This document shows, in pieces, positions 43,967-52,746 of a DNA stretch of 64,000 nt (within the stretch, counting starts at the first letter, position 1; each line of letters opens with the position of its first letter). This stretch comes from Solibacteraceae bacterium. GTDB lineage: Bacteria; Acidobacteriota; Terriglobia; Bryobacterales; Bryobacteraceae. The stretch spans positions 62,001 to 126,000 of the forward strand of contig JALSRK010000038.1 of NCBI GenBank assembly GCA_026984795.1, given 5' to 3'. A model generated the notes under the pieces. That model saw nothing but the letters and a program-made list of their open reading frames with translations. It did no database searches and was not told the origin of the DNA. The position numbers were made by a program, and so were the translations under genes.

Positions 43967-44758
43967 ATGAAGATCGACCTGGCCGGAAAGACCGCGATCG
44001 TTACCGGCGGAGCCAACGGCATCGGACTGGCTTGCGCGAAGGCCCTGGCCGAATGCGGGGCGCGGGTCTGGATCTTCGACCTAGCCAAAGAAGCCCCTGG
44101 GGAAGTCGCCGCCCGCTTCGGCGCCGAGGGCATCGTCGCCGACGTCACCGATCCGGCATCGCTCGAAGCGGCCTTCGAGGCCGCCGGGGCGCCGGACATC
44201 GTGATGGCCAACGCCGGCACGGTCTTCTTCGAGCCCCTCACCGAGCACCGCCGGGAGAGTTGGGAACGGACGCTGGCCGTGAACCTGACCGGCGCCTTCT
44301 ACACCGTTCAGCTCGCCGCCCGGCGGATGAAACCGCGGCGGGTCGGCAGCATCGTGATCACGGCTTCGACGAACTCCTACGACGGCGAAGCGGCGCTGGC
44401 GGCCTACAACGCCACCAAGGCGGGACTGCTCGGGCTGCTCCACACCGCCGCCAACGAGCTCGGCCCCTACGGCATCCGCGTCAACGCCGTCTGCCCGGGC
44501 CTGATCCGCACGCGGCTGACGACGGCGATGTACGAGCAGACCGAAGTGGTCAAGGAGTACTTCCGCCAGATCCCCCTGGGCCGCGGCGGCGAGCCCGAGG
44601 AGGTGGCGAAGGCGGCCGTCTTCCTTGCCTCGGACCTGGCATCGTTCATCACCGGCGCCGCGCTGTTGGTGGACGGCGGGCAGATGGCCTGCAAGTTCGC
44701 TCCCTGGAACGAGGAATGGGCCGAGTTCGACGTGGATCATTGGAAACTGAAGGAATGA
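43967..44758 (+). CDS. Short-chain dehydrogenase/reductase
   Basis: This 263-residue classical SDR has the cofactor motif VTGGANGIG (residues 12-20), MANAGTVFFE, and the catalytic Ser134-x12-Tyr147-x3-Lys151 set (VITASTNSYD and AYNATKAG). GIRVNAVCPGLIRT and GGEPEEVAKAAVFLASD complete the pattern. The alcohol substrate is unknown. GGGAGGGACGG precedes ATG 43967. It sits between a divergent sulfatase gene and, 70 bases on, the thiamine-dependent decarboxylase gene in the same direction, so a shared catabolic route is likely. Confidence 0.9.
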   Translation: MKIDLAGKTAIVTGGANGIGLACAKALAECGARVWIFDLAKEAPGEVAARFGAEGIVADVTDPASLEAAFEAAGAPDIVMANAGTVFFEPLTEHRRESWERTLAVNLTGAFYTVQLAARRMKPRRVGSIVITASTNSYDGEAALAAYNATKAGLLGLLHTAANELGPYGIRVNAVCPGLIRTRLTTAMYEQTEVVKEYFRQIPLGRGGEPEEVAKAAVFLASDLASFITGAALLVDGGQMACKFAPWNEEWAEFDVDHWKLKE

Positions 44759-44828
44759 CGCCGCCGGCCACCGCGCAAACCCTTGGGCGTGCCGCGGCCG
44801 CCGGCGCCGCAGCAGGCCCTCGCTCGAG

Positions 44829-46517
44829 ATGACCGGCGCTGAGATCATCTGCGAACTGCTCGCCGCCTCCGGCGTCCACCACCTCTTCGGCAACCCCGGC
44901 TCTACCGAGCTCCCCCTGATGGACGCCCTGGTGCGGGAAACGCCGATCGAGTATGTCCTCGCTTTGCACGAGATCCCCGCCGTGGCCATGGCCGACGCCC
45001 ATGCCCAGGCCTTGCGCGCCCCTGCCGTGGTGAACCTCCACGCCTCGTGCGGCGTGGGCAACGCCATGGGGATGCTCTACAACGCCTGGTGCGCCGGCTC
45101 GCCTGTGGTTCTTACTGCGGGACAGCAGGATCGCCGCCTCCTCGCCCAGGAGCCGGTGCTCGCCGGCGACACCGTGGCGGTGACGCGGCCCTGGACAAAG
45201 TGGTCCGCCGAGGTCCAGCGCATCGAGGATCTGCCGCGGCTGCTGCGGCGGGCGCTTCAGACCGCCGTCGCGCCGCCGAGCGGCCCCGTCTTCCTTTCCG
45301 TGCCCGTCGATCTGCAGATGGAGCGGCTAGAGAAGCCGGACCTGCGGCCGGCCACCTTCGCCGCCGCCGCCCTGCGCCCGCCCGAGGCGGCGCTCGAGCG
45401 CGCCGTCGAGTTGCTTGTCGCCGCCGAGCATCCCGTGGTGCTCGCCGGCAGCCGGGTGACGGAAGCGGGCGCCTCGCGGGAGCTGGCCGAGCTGGCCGAG
45501 CGCCTCGGCGCTCCAATCTATTCCGATACCCACGCCTCGCAAAGCCGCCTGCCCGTGGCCCCGGACCATCCGCTCTACGCCGGCTGGCTGCCGCTCTGGT
45601 CGCCGGAGATTCTGGCGATCCTGCGGCGCCACGACGCGGCCGTCGTCGCCGGCATGGACTTGCCCCGGCTCTACATTTACCGCGAGCCCGCCAACCCGAC
45701 ACCGGAGCGGCTGCGCCTCGTCCAGCTCGACTCCGATCCGCGGCAGTTGGCCAAGAACTTGCCGGTGCACGCCGCCGTCGCCGGGGACCTGAAAGCGGCG
45801 CTCGGCGAGCTGCGCTTCCGCCTCACCGCGGCGCAGAACTGGGAACAGGCGCGGCGGGCGATGGAGCGCCGGGAACGTCTGGCGCACAAACACGAACAGG
45901 AGCGCTCGGAGCTGCGCCGGCGGGTTGAAGGCGCTCTCGAGCGGGAGCCGCTGACCGCCGAAGCGCTCATTGCCGCCATCGCTCGCGTGCTGCCCCGTGA
46001 CGCCGCCATCGTAGACGAGGCGCCCACGACGAACCGCAACCGGCTGGCGATGCTTGGGCTGCCCCGCGATCCCGCCGCCTACTTCGCTCACCGTGGCTGG
46101 GCCTTGGGCTGGGGTCTCGGGGCCGCCATCGGAGTGAAGCTCGCCTGGCCCAGGCGGCCCGTTCTCGCCCTGCTCGGCGACGGCGCCGCCCTCTACGGCA
46201 TCCAGGGCCTATGGACGGCCGCCCGTTATCGCATCCCCGTCGTCTTCGTCGTCGCCAACAACGCGCAGTACCAGATCCTCAAGGAGTGCAGCGGCGTCAT
46301 GGAGTTGCCGGAGGCTGCCCGGGGGCGCTTCCTGGGCATGGATCTCACCGATCCGGCGATCGACTACGTCGCGCTGGCCCGCTCCTTCGGCGTCGAGGCG
46401 CACCGCTGCGCCACGGCCGTCGAACTCACCGACCGCCTCGCCGCCGCCTTCACCGCCCCTGCGCCCACCCTCATCGAGGCCCCGCTAGCCGAGGGTCGGA
46501 GCGACGACCGGGACTAG
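44829..46517 (+). CDS. Thiamine-pyrophosphate-dependent decarboxylase, benzoylformate-decarboxylase-like
   Basis: This 562-residue protein has three TPP-enzyme domains: the N-terminal pyrimidine-binding domain with LFGNPGSTELPLMDALV and the Glu of ALHEIPAVAMADA, the central domain, and the C-terminal PP domain with LGDGAALYGIQGLWTAARY (GDG-x~27-N motif ending in VANNAQYQIL). The Gly-Asn-Pro-Gly-Ser-Thr start is that of benzoylformate decarboxylase rather than acetolactate synthase. It would decarboxylate an aromatic or other 2-oxoacid; the substrate is inferred only. It stands downstream of the SDR in the same direction. Confidence 0.85.
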   Translation: MTGAEIICELLAASGVHHLFGNPGSTELPLMDALVRETPIEYVLALHEIPAVAMADAHAQALRAPAVVNLHASCGVGNAMGMLYNAWCAGSPVVLTAGQQDRRLLAQEPVLAGDTVAVTRPWTKWSAEVQRIEDLPRLLRRALQTAVAPPSGPVFLSVPVDLQMERLEKPDLRPATFAAAALRPPEAALERAVELLVAAEHPVVLAGSRVTEAGASRELAELAERLGAPIYSDTHASQSRLPVAPDHPLYAGWLPLWSPEILAILRRHDAAVVAGMDLPRLYIYREPANPTPERLRLVQLDSDPRQLAKNLPVHAAVAGDLKAALGELRFRLTAAQNWEQARRAMERRERLAHKHEQERSELRRRVEGALEREPLTAEALIAAIARVLPRDAAIVDEAPTTNRNRLAMLGLPRDPAAYFAHRGWALGWGLGAAIGVKLAWPRRPVLALLGDGAALYGIQGLWTAARYRIPVVFVVANNAQYQILKECSGVMELPEAARGRFLGMDLTDPAIDYVALARSFGVEAHRCATAVELTDRLAAAFTAPAPTLIEAPLAEGRSDDRD

Positions 46518-46545
46518 CCCTCTTGCTCCATTTCATCCTTCCCAG

Positions 46546-46794
46546 CTACTTGCGGCGATCGCCTTTCTTACGGTTTTCTCGCCAATGCAGAGCTTGCATG
46601 TTTCTGAGAGATTCGGTACCACCCCGGCTCTTAGGGTTCTTATGATCTACTTCCCAGCCGTACTTTCCCTGAGTCCCGTATGAGCCCCACCGAATCTTAT
46701 TGCCCAATGCATCTCTGCGCCAAGCATCTGGATTCTTCCCACGGATGGGCGTGGCCTTTCCCCACGCGTGCTCTATTTGCTTCTTGGTCGCCAT
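46546..46794 (-). CDS. Small HNH-endonuclease-like protein
   Basis: The 82-residue protein carries an HNH motif: GWEVDHKNPKSRGGTESLRN, then MQALHWRENRKKG, with the Asp-His pair and Asn-x8-His spacing of the family. The N-terminal part (KKQIEHAWGKATPIRGKNPD) matches the small HNH proteins found in many bacteria. No zinc Cys pairs are seen. Its codons and flanking DNA have lower GC than the neighbours, suggesting transfer. ATG 46794 has only a weak GGAGCGGG upstream; a start at 46812 is possible. Host role is unknown; it might be a remnant of a mobile element. Confidence 0.75.
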   Translation of the reverse strand: MATKKQIEHAWGKATPIRGKNPDAWRRDALGNKIRWGSYGTQGKYGWEVDHKNPKSRGGTESLRNMQALHWRENRKKGDRRK

Positions 46795-48137
46795 ATTCGT
46801 CCCGCTCCTCACAGACCTTTAGTGGCTCCCCCGTCGCCATCGAGGCGTTGCTCGAGACAGCTCACTATTACAACTTACCACTTCATGCGAAAAAAGCGCA
46901 AACCGAAATCACTCTGGGCGCAGTGCATGGCGCACGGACCGACATGTCCGGTTACACAGCGTCGATGATTTCACCCGTCACTTAGGTTTTCAGAGTAGGT
47001 CCTCAGCCCTTTGTGGCATTGAGGAGGCTGTAATTCCCAGATGCTGATGAGGCCCTCGTGAACATGTCGGCCGTCCTAGAAGGCCGGCAAACAGTCTGCC
47101 CGTTGGCTTCGCTGATGGAAAACCACTGACGACCCCATGGCTGAGTCCGGACGTCCAAAGACGGGTCGTTACCAGAAAGACATCTTTCCCAATCTTCACG
47201 ATGTGGGCACGCTATGGTTACTAGAGAGGACTTGGCTACCAGGTGACAAGTCGGAGGTTGACGTAAAAGCCTGAAGGGAGCAACACGACGTATCTCAAAA
47301 CCCCGGATTTGGGTTCGTGTGGGCTATCAGCTTGTGCTGAGCCGGCGTCCGGGCAAGCCGCCTCCGAGGAATCTCGGAGCGCGGATCGCCACCATCCTGC
47401 TTCGAGACAAGTCTGACCGCAGTGCAGCCGGCCGGACCGATGCGTGGAGAATCAAATGGCTGCCGTAATGAAGCAATCTTCTTTCTCGGCCGAAGGCAGT
47501 TGCCTTCCATTTCCGCATCAGCGGATTACCCGGATCATGCGGGAAAGAGGACCGTTCCGCTCCTGCGGAACCCTTGAGGACCGAAACATGACATGCAGAC
47601 CTGCGACGTCTGCGCTCCGGGGGGTGGGGCTGTTCCGCGCCAGATCGGTCTCCCTTCGTCGCGGGCCGATTACGATTCGCCTGTCGGCAACCAAGACTGG
47701 AAAGATTTCTTTCCAGTTCGGGCGCTGTCTGGCAAGAATTCTTACCGCCCTCCTGCCGAACCGCCGGGGCGGTCCCTTCGATCTTGCCGGTCCCCGCGCG
47801 CCGGCCCCATCCTGGACGGACCGGAGACCCAGGCCGGGCGACCCGCCGCTGTGGGCCGTGGTCGTCGGGGCCCCGGCAGGAATCTCTTCCGAGCGGCGGT
47901 CCGCGTCGCGCTTTCCGGGTTCCCGGCGTTCTACAATCGGGAGCGGAGCCGTCGGGGACAATGGACCAACGGGTGGGGCGCCCGGCCGGTCCTTCCCGGA
48001 CGGACTGTGGGAGACGGCCTGAGCCGCGGCCGCCTGAGAGCGGCGTCTCGACGGCCCGAAGGCGCCGCGCCTCCGGCAATCCGGGGCGACGCACAACCGG
48101 GCTGTCCTCGAGGAGAACCGATTGGAGGGGTGAGCGA
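46795..48137. other. Lower-GC region without convincing genes
   Basis: This 1.34-kb stretch, between the HNH gene and the exonuclease gene, looks about half GC in its first 500 bases against far more around it. Several open frames exist, but all are Arg/Pro/Ser-rich and have no homology that I recognise or ribosome sites. It may be a decayed mobile element or regulatory land. The GGAGGGG ribosome site of the exonuclease gene lies at 48124-48130. Confidence 0.45.
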
Positions 48138-48665
48138 GTGGGCGAGCCGAAGACCACCGCCGGCTGCAGCTTCGCGGCCATCGACTTCGAGACGGCCAAC
48201 TATGACCGTGACAGCGCTTGCGCCGTCGGTGTCGCGATCGTCGAGGCGGGATCCCTGAAGACAGTCGAACAATACTTGATTCGGCCCCCTACCGAGCGCT
48301 TCACATTCACGCACATTCACGGCCTCACCTGGGCGGATGTCGAGCGAGCGCCCACCTTTCGCGAGGTCTGGAACGAGCTGAGCGCGAAACTCCGTACGGT
48401 GGAGTTCTTCGCGGCCCACAACGCGGGATTCGACCGGAGCGTCCTCGGTGCGTGTTGCGCCCGGTACCGCCTCGAGCCGCCTTCGCTCCGGTTCGTCTGC
48501 ACGGTTAGCCTAGCGCGTTCGGTTTGGGGGATCCGCCCGGCCACGCTCCCCAACGTCTGCCGTTGTTTGGGGTTGCCGTTGCGACACCACGAAGCGGCTT
48601 CCGACGCCGAAGCGTGCGCCCGGATCGTTCTCGCCGCCATGGAACGCGGCTGGACCGTCCGGTGA
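48138..48665 (+). CDS. DEDDh-type 3'-5' exonuclease (DnaQ/epsilon-like)
   Basis: The 175-residue protein has the DEDDh exonuclease motifs: ExoI AAIDFETANYD (Asp-x-Glu), ExoII AAHNAGFDRSVL, and ExoIII HHEAASDAEACARI with His and Asp. GTG 48138 has GGAGGGG (48124-48130) at the correct distance and gives a natural N-terminus; longer frames are low-complexity. It resembles short exonucleases related to DNA polymerase III epsilon (also RNase T-like). As it is unlinked to a polymerase gene, proofreading versus nucleic acid repair cannot be decided. Confidence 0.85.
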   Translation: MGEPKTTAGCSFAAIDFETANYDRDSACAVGVAIVEAGSLKTVEQYLIRPPTERFTFTHIHGLTWADVERAPTFREVWNELSAKLRTVEFFAAHNAGFDRSVLGACCARYRLEPPSLRFVCTVSLARSVWGIRPATLPNVCRCLGLPLRHHEAASDAEACARIVLAAMERGWTVR

Positions 48666-49107
48666 AAGGCCCCGATTCCCGATCACACCCTCCCCGGCAA
48701 CACAATCTCCAGCCGCTGCTAGGACTTGGCGCTCCTCCGTAGCGCGCTGCTTCCGGCCGTGGTGCTAGAACGTCTTTCAGGCGGACGGTCTTCGGCCGCC
48801 GGCGATGTTTGACAACCGAAGAAGGGCGACGCCGGTCGTGTGCCTCGACACTGCCTTCGGCGGGCGGAGCGTGCGCAGGGGACGGCGTATTCGCCGTTTC
48901 ATCGCCGGTTACTTACTGGCGAAAGACGTGACGCCGCGCCGCGGCGACGCGTCACACGTGGCGGCAACCGACACGAAACAAAGGAGTTGCTTTTTTCAAT
49001 CTTTCGTCGCATCGAGAAACGTCACCGGTCACGCCCGCCGGGCCCGGTTCGCGGTTCCGGTGTGAATTCTTCGGCGGCAAACCCACTATTCCCGAGAGGG
49101 TGACCCG
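48666..49107 (+). other. Intergenic region with inverted repeat
   Basis: These 442 bases have no convincing gene. GTGACGC (48928-48934) pairs with GCGTCAC (48949-48955) around a GC-rich 14-base loop that includes the palindrome GCCGCGGC. Further on a 5-bp stem (GCAAC/GTTGC, 48964-48990) is followed by six Ts, a weak terminator candidate. The GAGAGGG ribosome site lies at the right end. Confidence 0.4.
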
Positions 49108-49566
49108 ATGCGGAGACTCGTGTGCGCTTCGGCGCTGTTTTTGCTGGCGCTGCCTGCCTGGGCCGGCCCCCGCGGCGGCAAGGTGGAATACGTCGGCGGC
49201 ACGGTGGCTGAGTTCGAATCCGGCCCCAAGGGCCGGCTGATCACGGTCAACGACCGGTACTTGATCTACGAGTCCAAGAAGGTCCACTACCTGGTCCCCT
49301 GGGACAGCATCAACCTGCTCGAGTACGGCCAGAAAGTGGGCCGCCGCGTCGCTCTGGCGGTGTTGATCTCACCGATCCTGGCGCTGAGCAAGAGCCGAAA
49401 GCACTATTTGACGATCGGCTTCGTGGATGCCGACGGCCGGCAGCAGGCCCTGGTCTTCCGGGTGGACAAGAACGACGTCCGAGCCCTGCTCGTCGCTCTC
49501 GAGGCCAAAGCCGATCTCCGGGTCGAGTATCAGGACGAGGAGGCGCGGCGGGCCGGGAAAGGCTGA
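49108..49566 (+). CDS. Secreted protein of unknown function
   Basis: This 152-residue protein begins with a signal peptide (RRLVCASALFLLALPAWAGP). The rest (GGKVEYVGGTVAEFESGPKG, LIYESKKVHYLVPWDSINLLEYG, HYLTIGFVDADGRQQALVFR) is beta-strand-rich, with a hydrophobic segment near 85-98 (VALAVLISPILALS) that could be a membrane helix. The end is charged. The strand pattern resembles PH-like or bacterial SH3-like folds, but I cannot name it. GAGAGGGTGA lies before the ATG. It is upstream of the phosphatase gene in the same direction, 116 bases apart. Confidence 0.7.
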   Translation: MRRLVCASALFLLALPAWAGPRGGKVEYVGGTVAEFESGPKGRLITVNDRYLIYESKKVHYLVPWDSINLLEYGQKVGRRVALAVLISPILALSKSRKHYLTIGFVDADGRQQALVFRVDKNDVRALLVALEAKADLRVEYQDEEARRAGKG

Positions 49567-49682
49567 CGCCTGCGATGCCCCGCGACCGGCTTGTTCCCCG
49601 AATTCGCCCTTGTATTTCAAAGATTTGGCTCCCGAGCTCAGGCGAACCGCTAGAATGGAGTGTTCAAGCTCCGGATCCGCCG

Positions 49683-51431
49683 ATGCCCGAATCCACCCCA
49701 GCCGTGCCGAAGTTCCGCGACCGCGCCGAGCTGCTCGACTTCCTGCTGGAAGTCGCCGAGGCGACCTCGAGCACCCTGGATCTGGATGCGCTCTTGGCCC
49801 AGCTCGGCGAGATCATCCATGAGGTGATCCCCTGGGATCTGTTCGCCATCCTCCTCTATTCGGAGGAGCGCCGCGGTCTCCGGGTGCGCTACTCGGTCGG
49901 ACACCCGAAGCATGCAATGGACCGTATGGTGATTCCTCTCGAAGAGGGCATCACCGGGGCCGCAGCCCGTTCCTTGCAGCCGGTGCGGGTAGGCGACGTC
50001 CGCAAGGACCCGCGCTACATCCCCAGCGTGGACGCGGTCCGCTCGGAACTCGCGGCACCGATGATCGCTCGGAACCGGCTGGTCGGGGTGATCGACTTGC
50101 AGGCAACCCGGCCGGAGGCCTTTACCCCCGAGGATGAGTCGCTACTGTGGCTCATCGCCACCCGGGCAGGCGCCTCGATCGAGAACGCCCGGCTCTACCG
50201 CCGGGTGGTGCGGCAGAACGAGGTGCTGCGGACGCTGGCGAGCCTGGCCCAGAGCTTCTCCTCGACGCTGGACCTGGACGCGCTGCTGAACAAGATCGCC
50301 CAGACGGTGCGCGAGCTGATCGGCTACGACGCCTTCTCGATCCTGCTGCTCGATGAACAGCGGCGGATCCTGAGGCCTCGCTTCAGCCTCCACGGCGGCC
50401 GGCGGGTCGAGTTGGGCCAGGTACCGCTCGGCCGCGGGATCACCGGTGCAGCCGTGGAACTGAAGCGGCCCGTGCTCGTCCGGGACACCCGGACGGATCC
50501 CCGCTACCTCGAAACGGCCAGCGGCATCCGCTCGGAAGTCGCGGTCCCGCTCATGGTCCCGGACCGTTTCCTCGGCGTGATGGATCTGGAGAGTTCCGAG
50601 ATCGGACACTTCACCGAGGAGCACGTGCGGATGCTGGAGTTGCTGGCCCCGCTGATCGCCAACTCCATCGAGAACGCCCGGCTTTACGAAGAGCTGACCG
50701 AGCGGGAGCGGCGTCTGGCTGAGGACCTGCACGCCGCCCGGGACCTGCAGAACACGCTCTTGCTGCGCGACCCGCCTCTGCTCGACGGTCTGGAAATCGC
50801 CGCCCGCCACCGTCCGGCGCGGGAGATCAGCGGTGACCTCTACGAGTTCTCCCGCCACCGGGAGACTGAGATCATCGCCTTCGGAGACGTCAGCGGCAAA
50901 GGCGCGGCCGCCGCCCTCTACGGCACCCTCGTGGCCGGGTTGATGCGGACGCTCGCCCCGCGGCGCCCGCGGCCGGGAACTCTGATGCAGAGCCTGAACG
51001 CTGCCCTGGGCGAGCGCAAGGTCCCGGCCACCTACGTGACCTTGCTCCTGCTATTCTGGCGCTCCCGCGACCGCGTCTTCACCATGTCGAACGCCGGAAT
51101 GCTGCCGCCGATCTTCTGCCGCCGGGGACGCATCTTGAAGAAACGGGTGGAGGGCATCCCGCTGGGCTTGCTCGACGACCGCGTCTACGACGAAGTTGCC
51201 TTCGAAGCCGAGCCGGGCGACGTGATCCTGCTGTACTCGGACGGCATCTACGACCAGCAGAACCCGGAAGGCAAGGAGTACGGCCGGCGGCCCCTTTACT
51301 CGTTACTCGAGAAACACTGGCCCGCCGCCCCCGGTGAGATCGCCGAGGCGGTGATCGACGACGTGGACCGCTTCGCCGGGGGCGCCCCCCGGAACGACGA
51401 CCAGACGCTGCTGGTGATGAAGGTCCGGTGA
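49683..51431 (+). CDS. GAF-GAF-SpoIIE (PP2C-type) serine phosphatase
   Basis: The 582-residue protein has two GAF domains (about 15-165, ending LIATRAGASIENARLYR, and about 185-340, ending LLAPLIANSIENARLYEEL), a coiled-coil linker (ERERRLAEDLHAARDLQNTL) and a C-terminal SpoIIE/PP2C domain: AREISGDLYEFSRHRETEII, FGDVSGKGAAAALYGTLVA, TMSNAGMLPPIFC, ILLYSDGIYDQQNPEGKEYG and NDDQTLLVMKV. Such proteins dephosphorylate anti-sigma-factor antagonists (RsbV-like) in response to signals bound by GAF. The partner genes are not adjacent. ATG 49683 is the natural start; TAGAAT lies 26 bases upstream. Confidence 0.92.
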   Translation: MPESTPAVPKFRDRAELLDFLLEVAEATSSTLDLDALLAQLGEIIHEVIPWDLFAILLYSEERRGLRVRYSVGHPKHAMDRMVIPLEEGITGAAARSLQPVRVGDVRKDPRYIPSVDAVRSELAAPMIARNRLVGVIDLQATRPEAFTPEDESLLWLIATRAGASIENARLYRRVVRQNEVLRTLASLAQSFSSTLDLDALLNKIAQTVRELIGYDAFSILLLDEQRRILRPRFSLHGGRRVELGQVPLGRGITGAAVELKRPVLVRDTRTDPRYLETASGIRSEVAVPLMVPDRFLGVMDLESSEIGHFTEEHVRMLELLAPLIANSIENARLYEELTERERRLAEDLHAARDLQNTLLLRDPPLLDGLEIAARHRPAREISGDLYEFSRHRETEIIAFGDVSGKGAAAALYGTLVAGLMRTLAPRRPRPGTLMQSLNAALGERKVPATYVTLLLLFWRSRDRVFTMSNAGMLPPIFCRRGRILKKRVEGIPLGLLDDRVYDEVAFEAEPGDVILLYSDGIYDQQNPEGKEYGRRPLYSLLEKHWPAAPGEIAEAVIDDVDRFAGGAPRNDDQTLLVMKVR

Positions 51432-51462
51432 CGGCAAGCGGCGGACTTACAATGAGACTTCG

Positions 51463-52716
51463 ATGTACGAAGCATTCCAATACCGTGGCCATGATTTCTA
51501 CTGCGAGGACGTCGCCCTGGCGGATATCGCCGAGGAGGCCGGCACCCCGTGCTATGTCTATTCGGCGACTGCGATTCTCGACAGGTTCCGGGCTTACGAC
51601 GAGACCTTCGCCGACGTCCCGCACCGGATCCTGTACGCCGTCAAGGCAAACTTCAACCTGAGCATCCTGCGTCTGCTCCGGGATGCCGGGGCCGGCTTCG
51701 ATATCGTCTCCGGCGGCGAGCTCTACCGGGTGAGACAGGCGGGCGCCGATCCGGCCAGAGTCGTCTTTTCCGGTGTGGGCAAGACCGCCCGGGAGATCGA
51801 GTTCGCCCTGCGCGAGGGGATCCATTCCTTCAACTGTGAGTCGGAAGCCGAGCTTACTTTGATCGACGCCCTGGCCGCGCGGGCGGGCAAGAAGGCGGCG
51901 GTCTCGGTGCGGGTGAATCCGGACGTCAATCCGGAAACCCATCCATACATCTCCACCGGACTCCGGGAGCACAAGTTCGGCATCGACATCACCCAGGTCG
52001 AGGAGGTCTATACCCGTGCCCGGCAGTTGAGGAACGTGGAGCTCAAGGGGGTGAGCTGCCACATCGGCTCGCAGTTGCTCGACACGGACCCGATCCACGA
52101 GGCGGTCGATATCATGCTCCGCCTGGTGGACCGGTTGCGCGGGCGCGGCATTCCGGTCACGCACCTGGATCTCGGCGGCGGCCTCGGCATCAAGTACAAG
52201 CCCGAGGAGCGCCCCCCGGAGATCCGCGAGTTCATCGCCGAGCTGCTCGAGAAATTCCGCGGACGGAAGCTGACGGTCATGGTCGAGCCGGGCCGCTCGA
52301 TCGTCGGCGACGCCGGCGTGCTGCTCACTCGGGTGCTCTACCGTAAGAGCAGCCTCAGCAAGGAGTTCATCGTCGTGGACGCGGCGATGACGGACCTGAT
52401 CCGGCCGGCGCTTTACGGCGCGCACCACGAGATCGTTCCGCTGAGGCGGCGGCCGGAGTTCGGCGAGATCGTCGCCGACGTCGTGGGCCCGGTCTGCGAG
52501 ACCGGCGACTTCCTGGCCCGGGACCGCAAGATCGCCAACGTGCCGCCCGGCGAGTTGCTCGCGGTCTGCGCCGCGGGGGCGTACGGCTTCGCCCTGGCGT
52601 CGAATTACAATTCGCGTCCCCGGCCGCCGGAAGTGCTGGTCGAAGGGGAGCGCTGGCGCGTCATCCGGCGGCGCGAAACCTACGAGGATCTGATCCGGGG
52701 CGAGGAGCTCCAGTAA
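51463..52716 (+). CDS. lysA: Diaminopimelate decarboxylase
   Basis: This 417-residue PLP enzyme of fold type III converts meso-diaminopimelate to lysine. Lys61 in ILYAVKANFNLSIL binds PLP; DIVSGGELYR, SCHIGSQLLDTDP, DLGGGLGIKY (PLP phosphate site), MVEPGRSIVGDAG and CETGDFLARDR (substrate Cys motif) follow. It signals lysine synthesis through diaminopimelate, so the LysW-like gene 4 kb on is unlikely to make lysine. TACAAT ends nine bases before the ATG and there is no ribosome site. It is 31 bases downstream of the phosphatase gene and 30 bases before the cyclase gene, possibly one transcript. Confidence 0.96.
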   Translation: MYEAFQYRGHDFYCEDVALADIAEEAGTPCYVYSATAILDRFRAYDETFADVPHRILYAVKANFNLSILRLLRDAGAGFDIVSGGELYRVRQAGADPARVVFSGVGKTAREIEFALREGIHSFNCESEAELTLIDALAARAGKKAAVSVRVNPDVNPETHPYISTGLREHKFGIDITQVEEVYTRARQLRNVELKGVSCHIGSQLLDTDPIHEAVDIMLRLVDRLRGRGIPVTHLDLGGGLGIKYKPEERPPEIREFIAELLEKFRGRKLTVMVEPGRSIVGDAGVLLTRVLYRKSSLSKEFIVVDAAMTDLIRPALYGAHHEIVPLRRRPEFGEIVADVVGPVCETGDFLARDRKIANVPPGELLAVCAAGAYGFALASNYNSRPRPPEVLVEGERWRVIRRRETYEDLIRGEELQ

Positions 52717-52746
52717 GGCTTCCCGCCGGGGACCGGCGGCGGTACA

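Noticed and set aside
46680-46985. 101-residue open frame opposite the HNH gene
   Set aside because: The minus-strand frame carries the HNH motif; this one is its shadow and shows no motif.
47327-48199. 290-residue open frame in the low-GC region
   Set aside because: It overlaps the start of the exonuclease gene, is Arg/Pro-rich and lacks any ribosome site or motif.
48964-48996. Stem plus six Ts as a terminator of the exonuclease gene
   Set aside because: The stem is only five base pairs with a long loop and lies 300 bases past the stop codon, so it was noted only within the intergenic entry.
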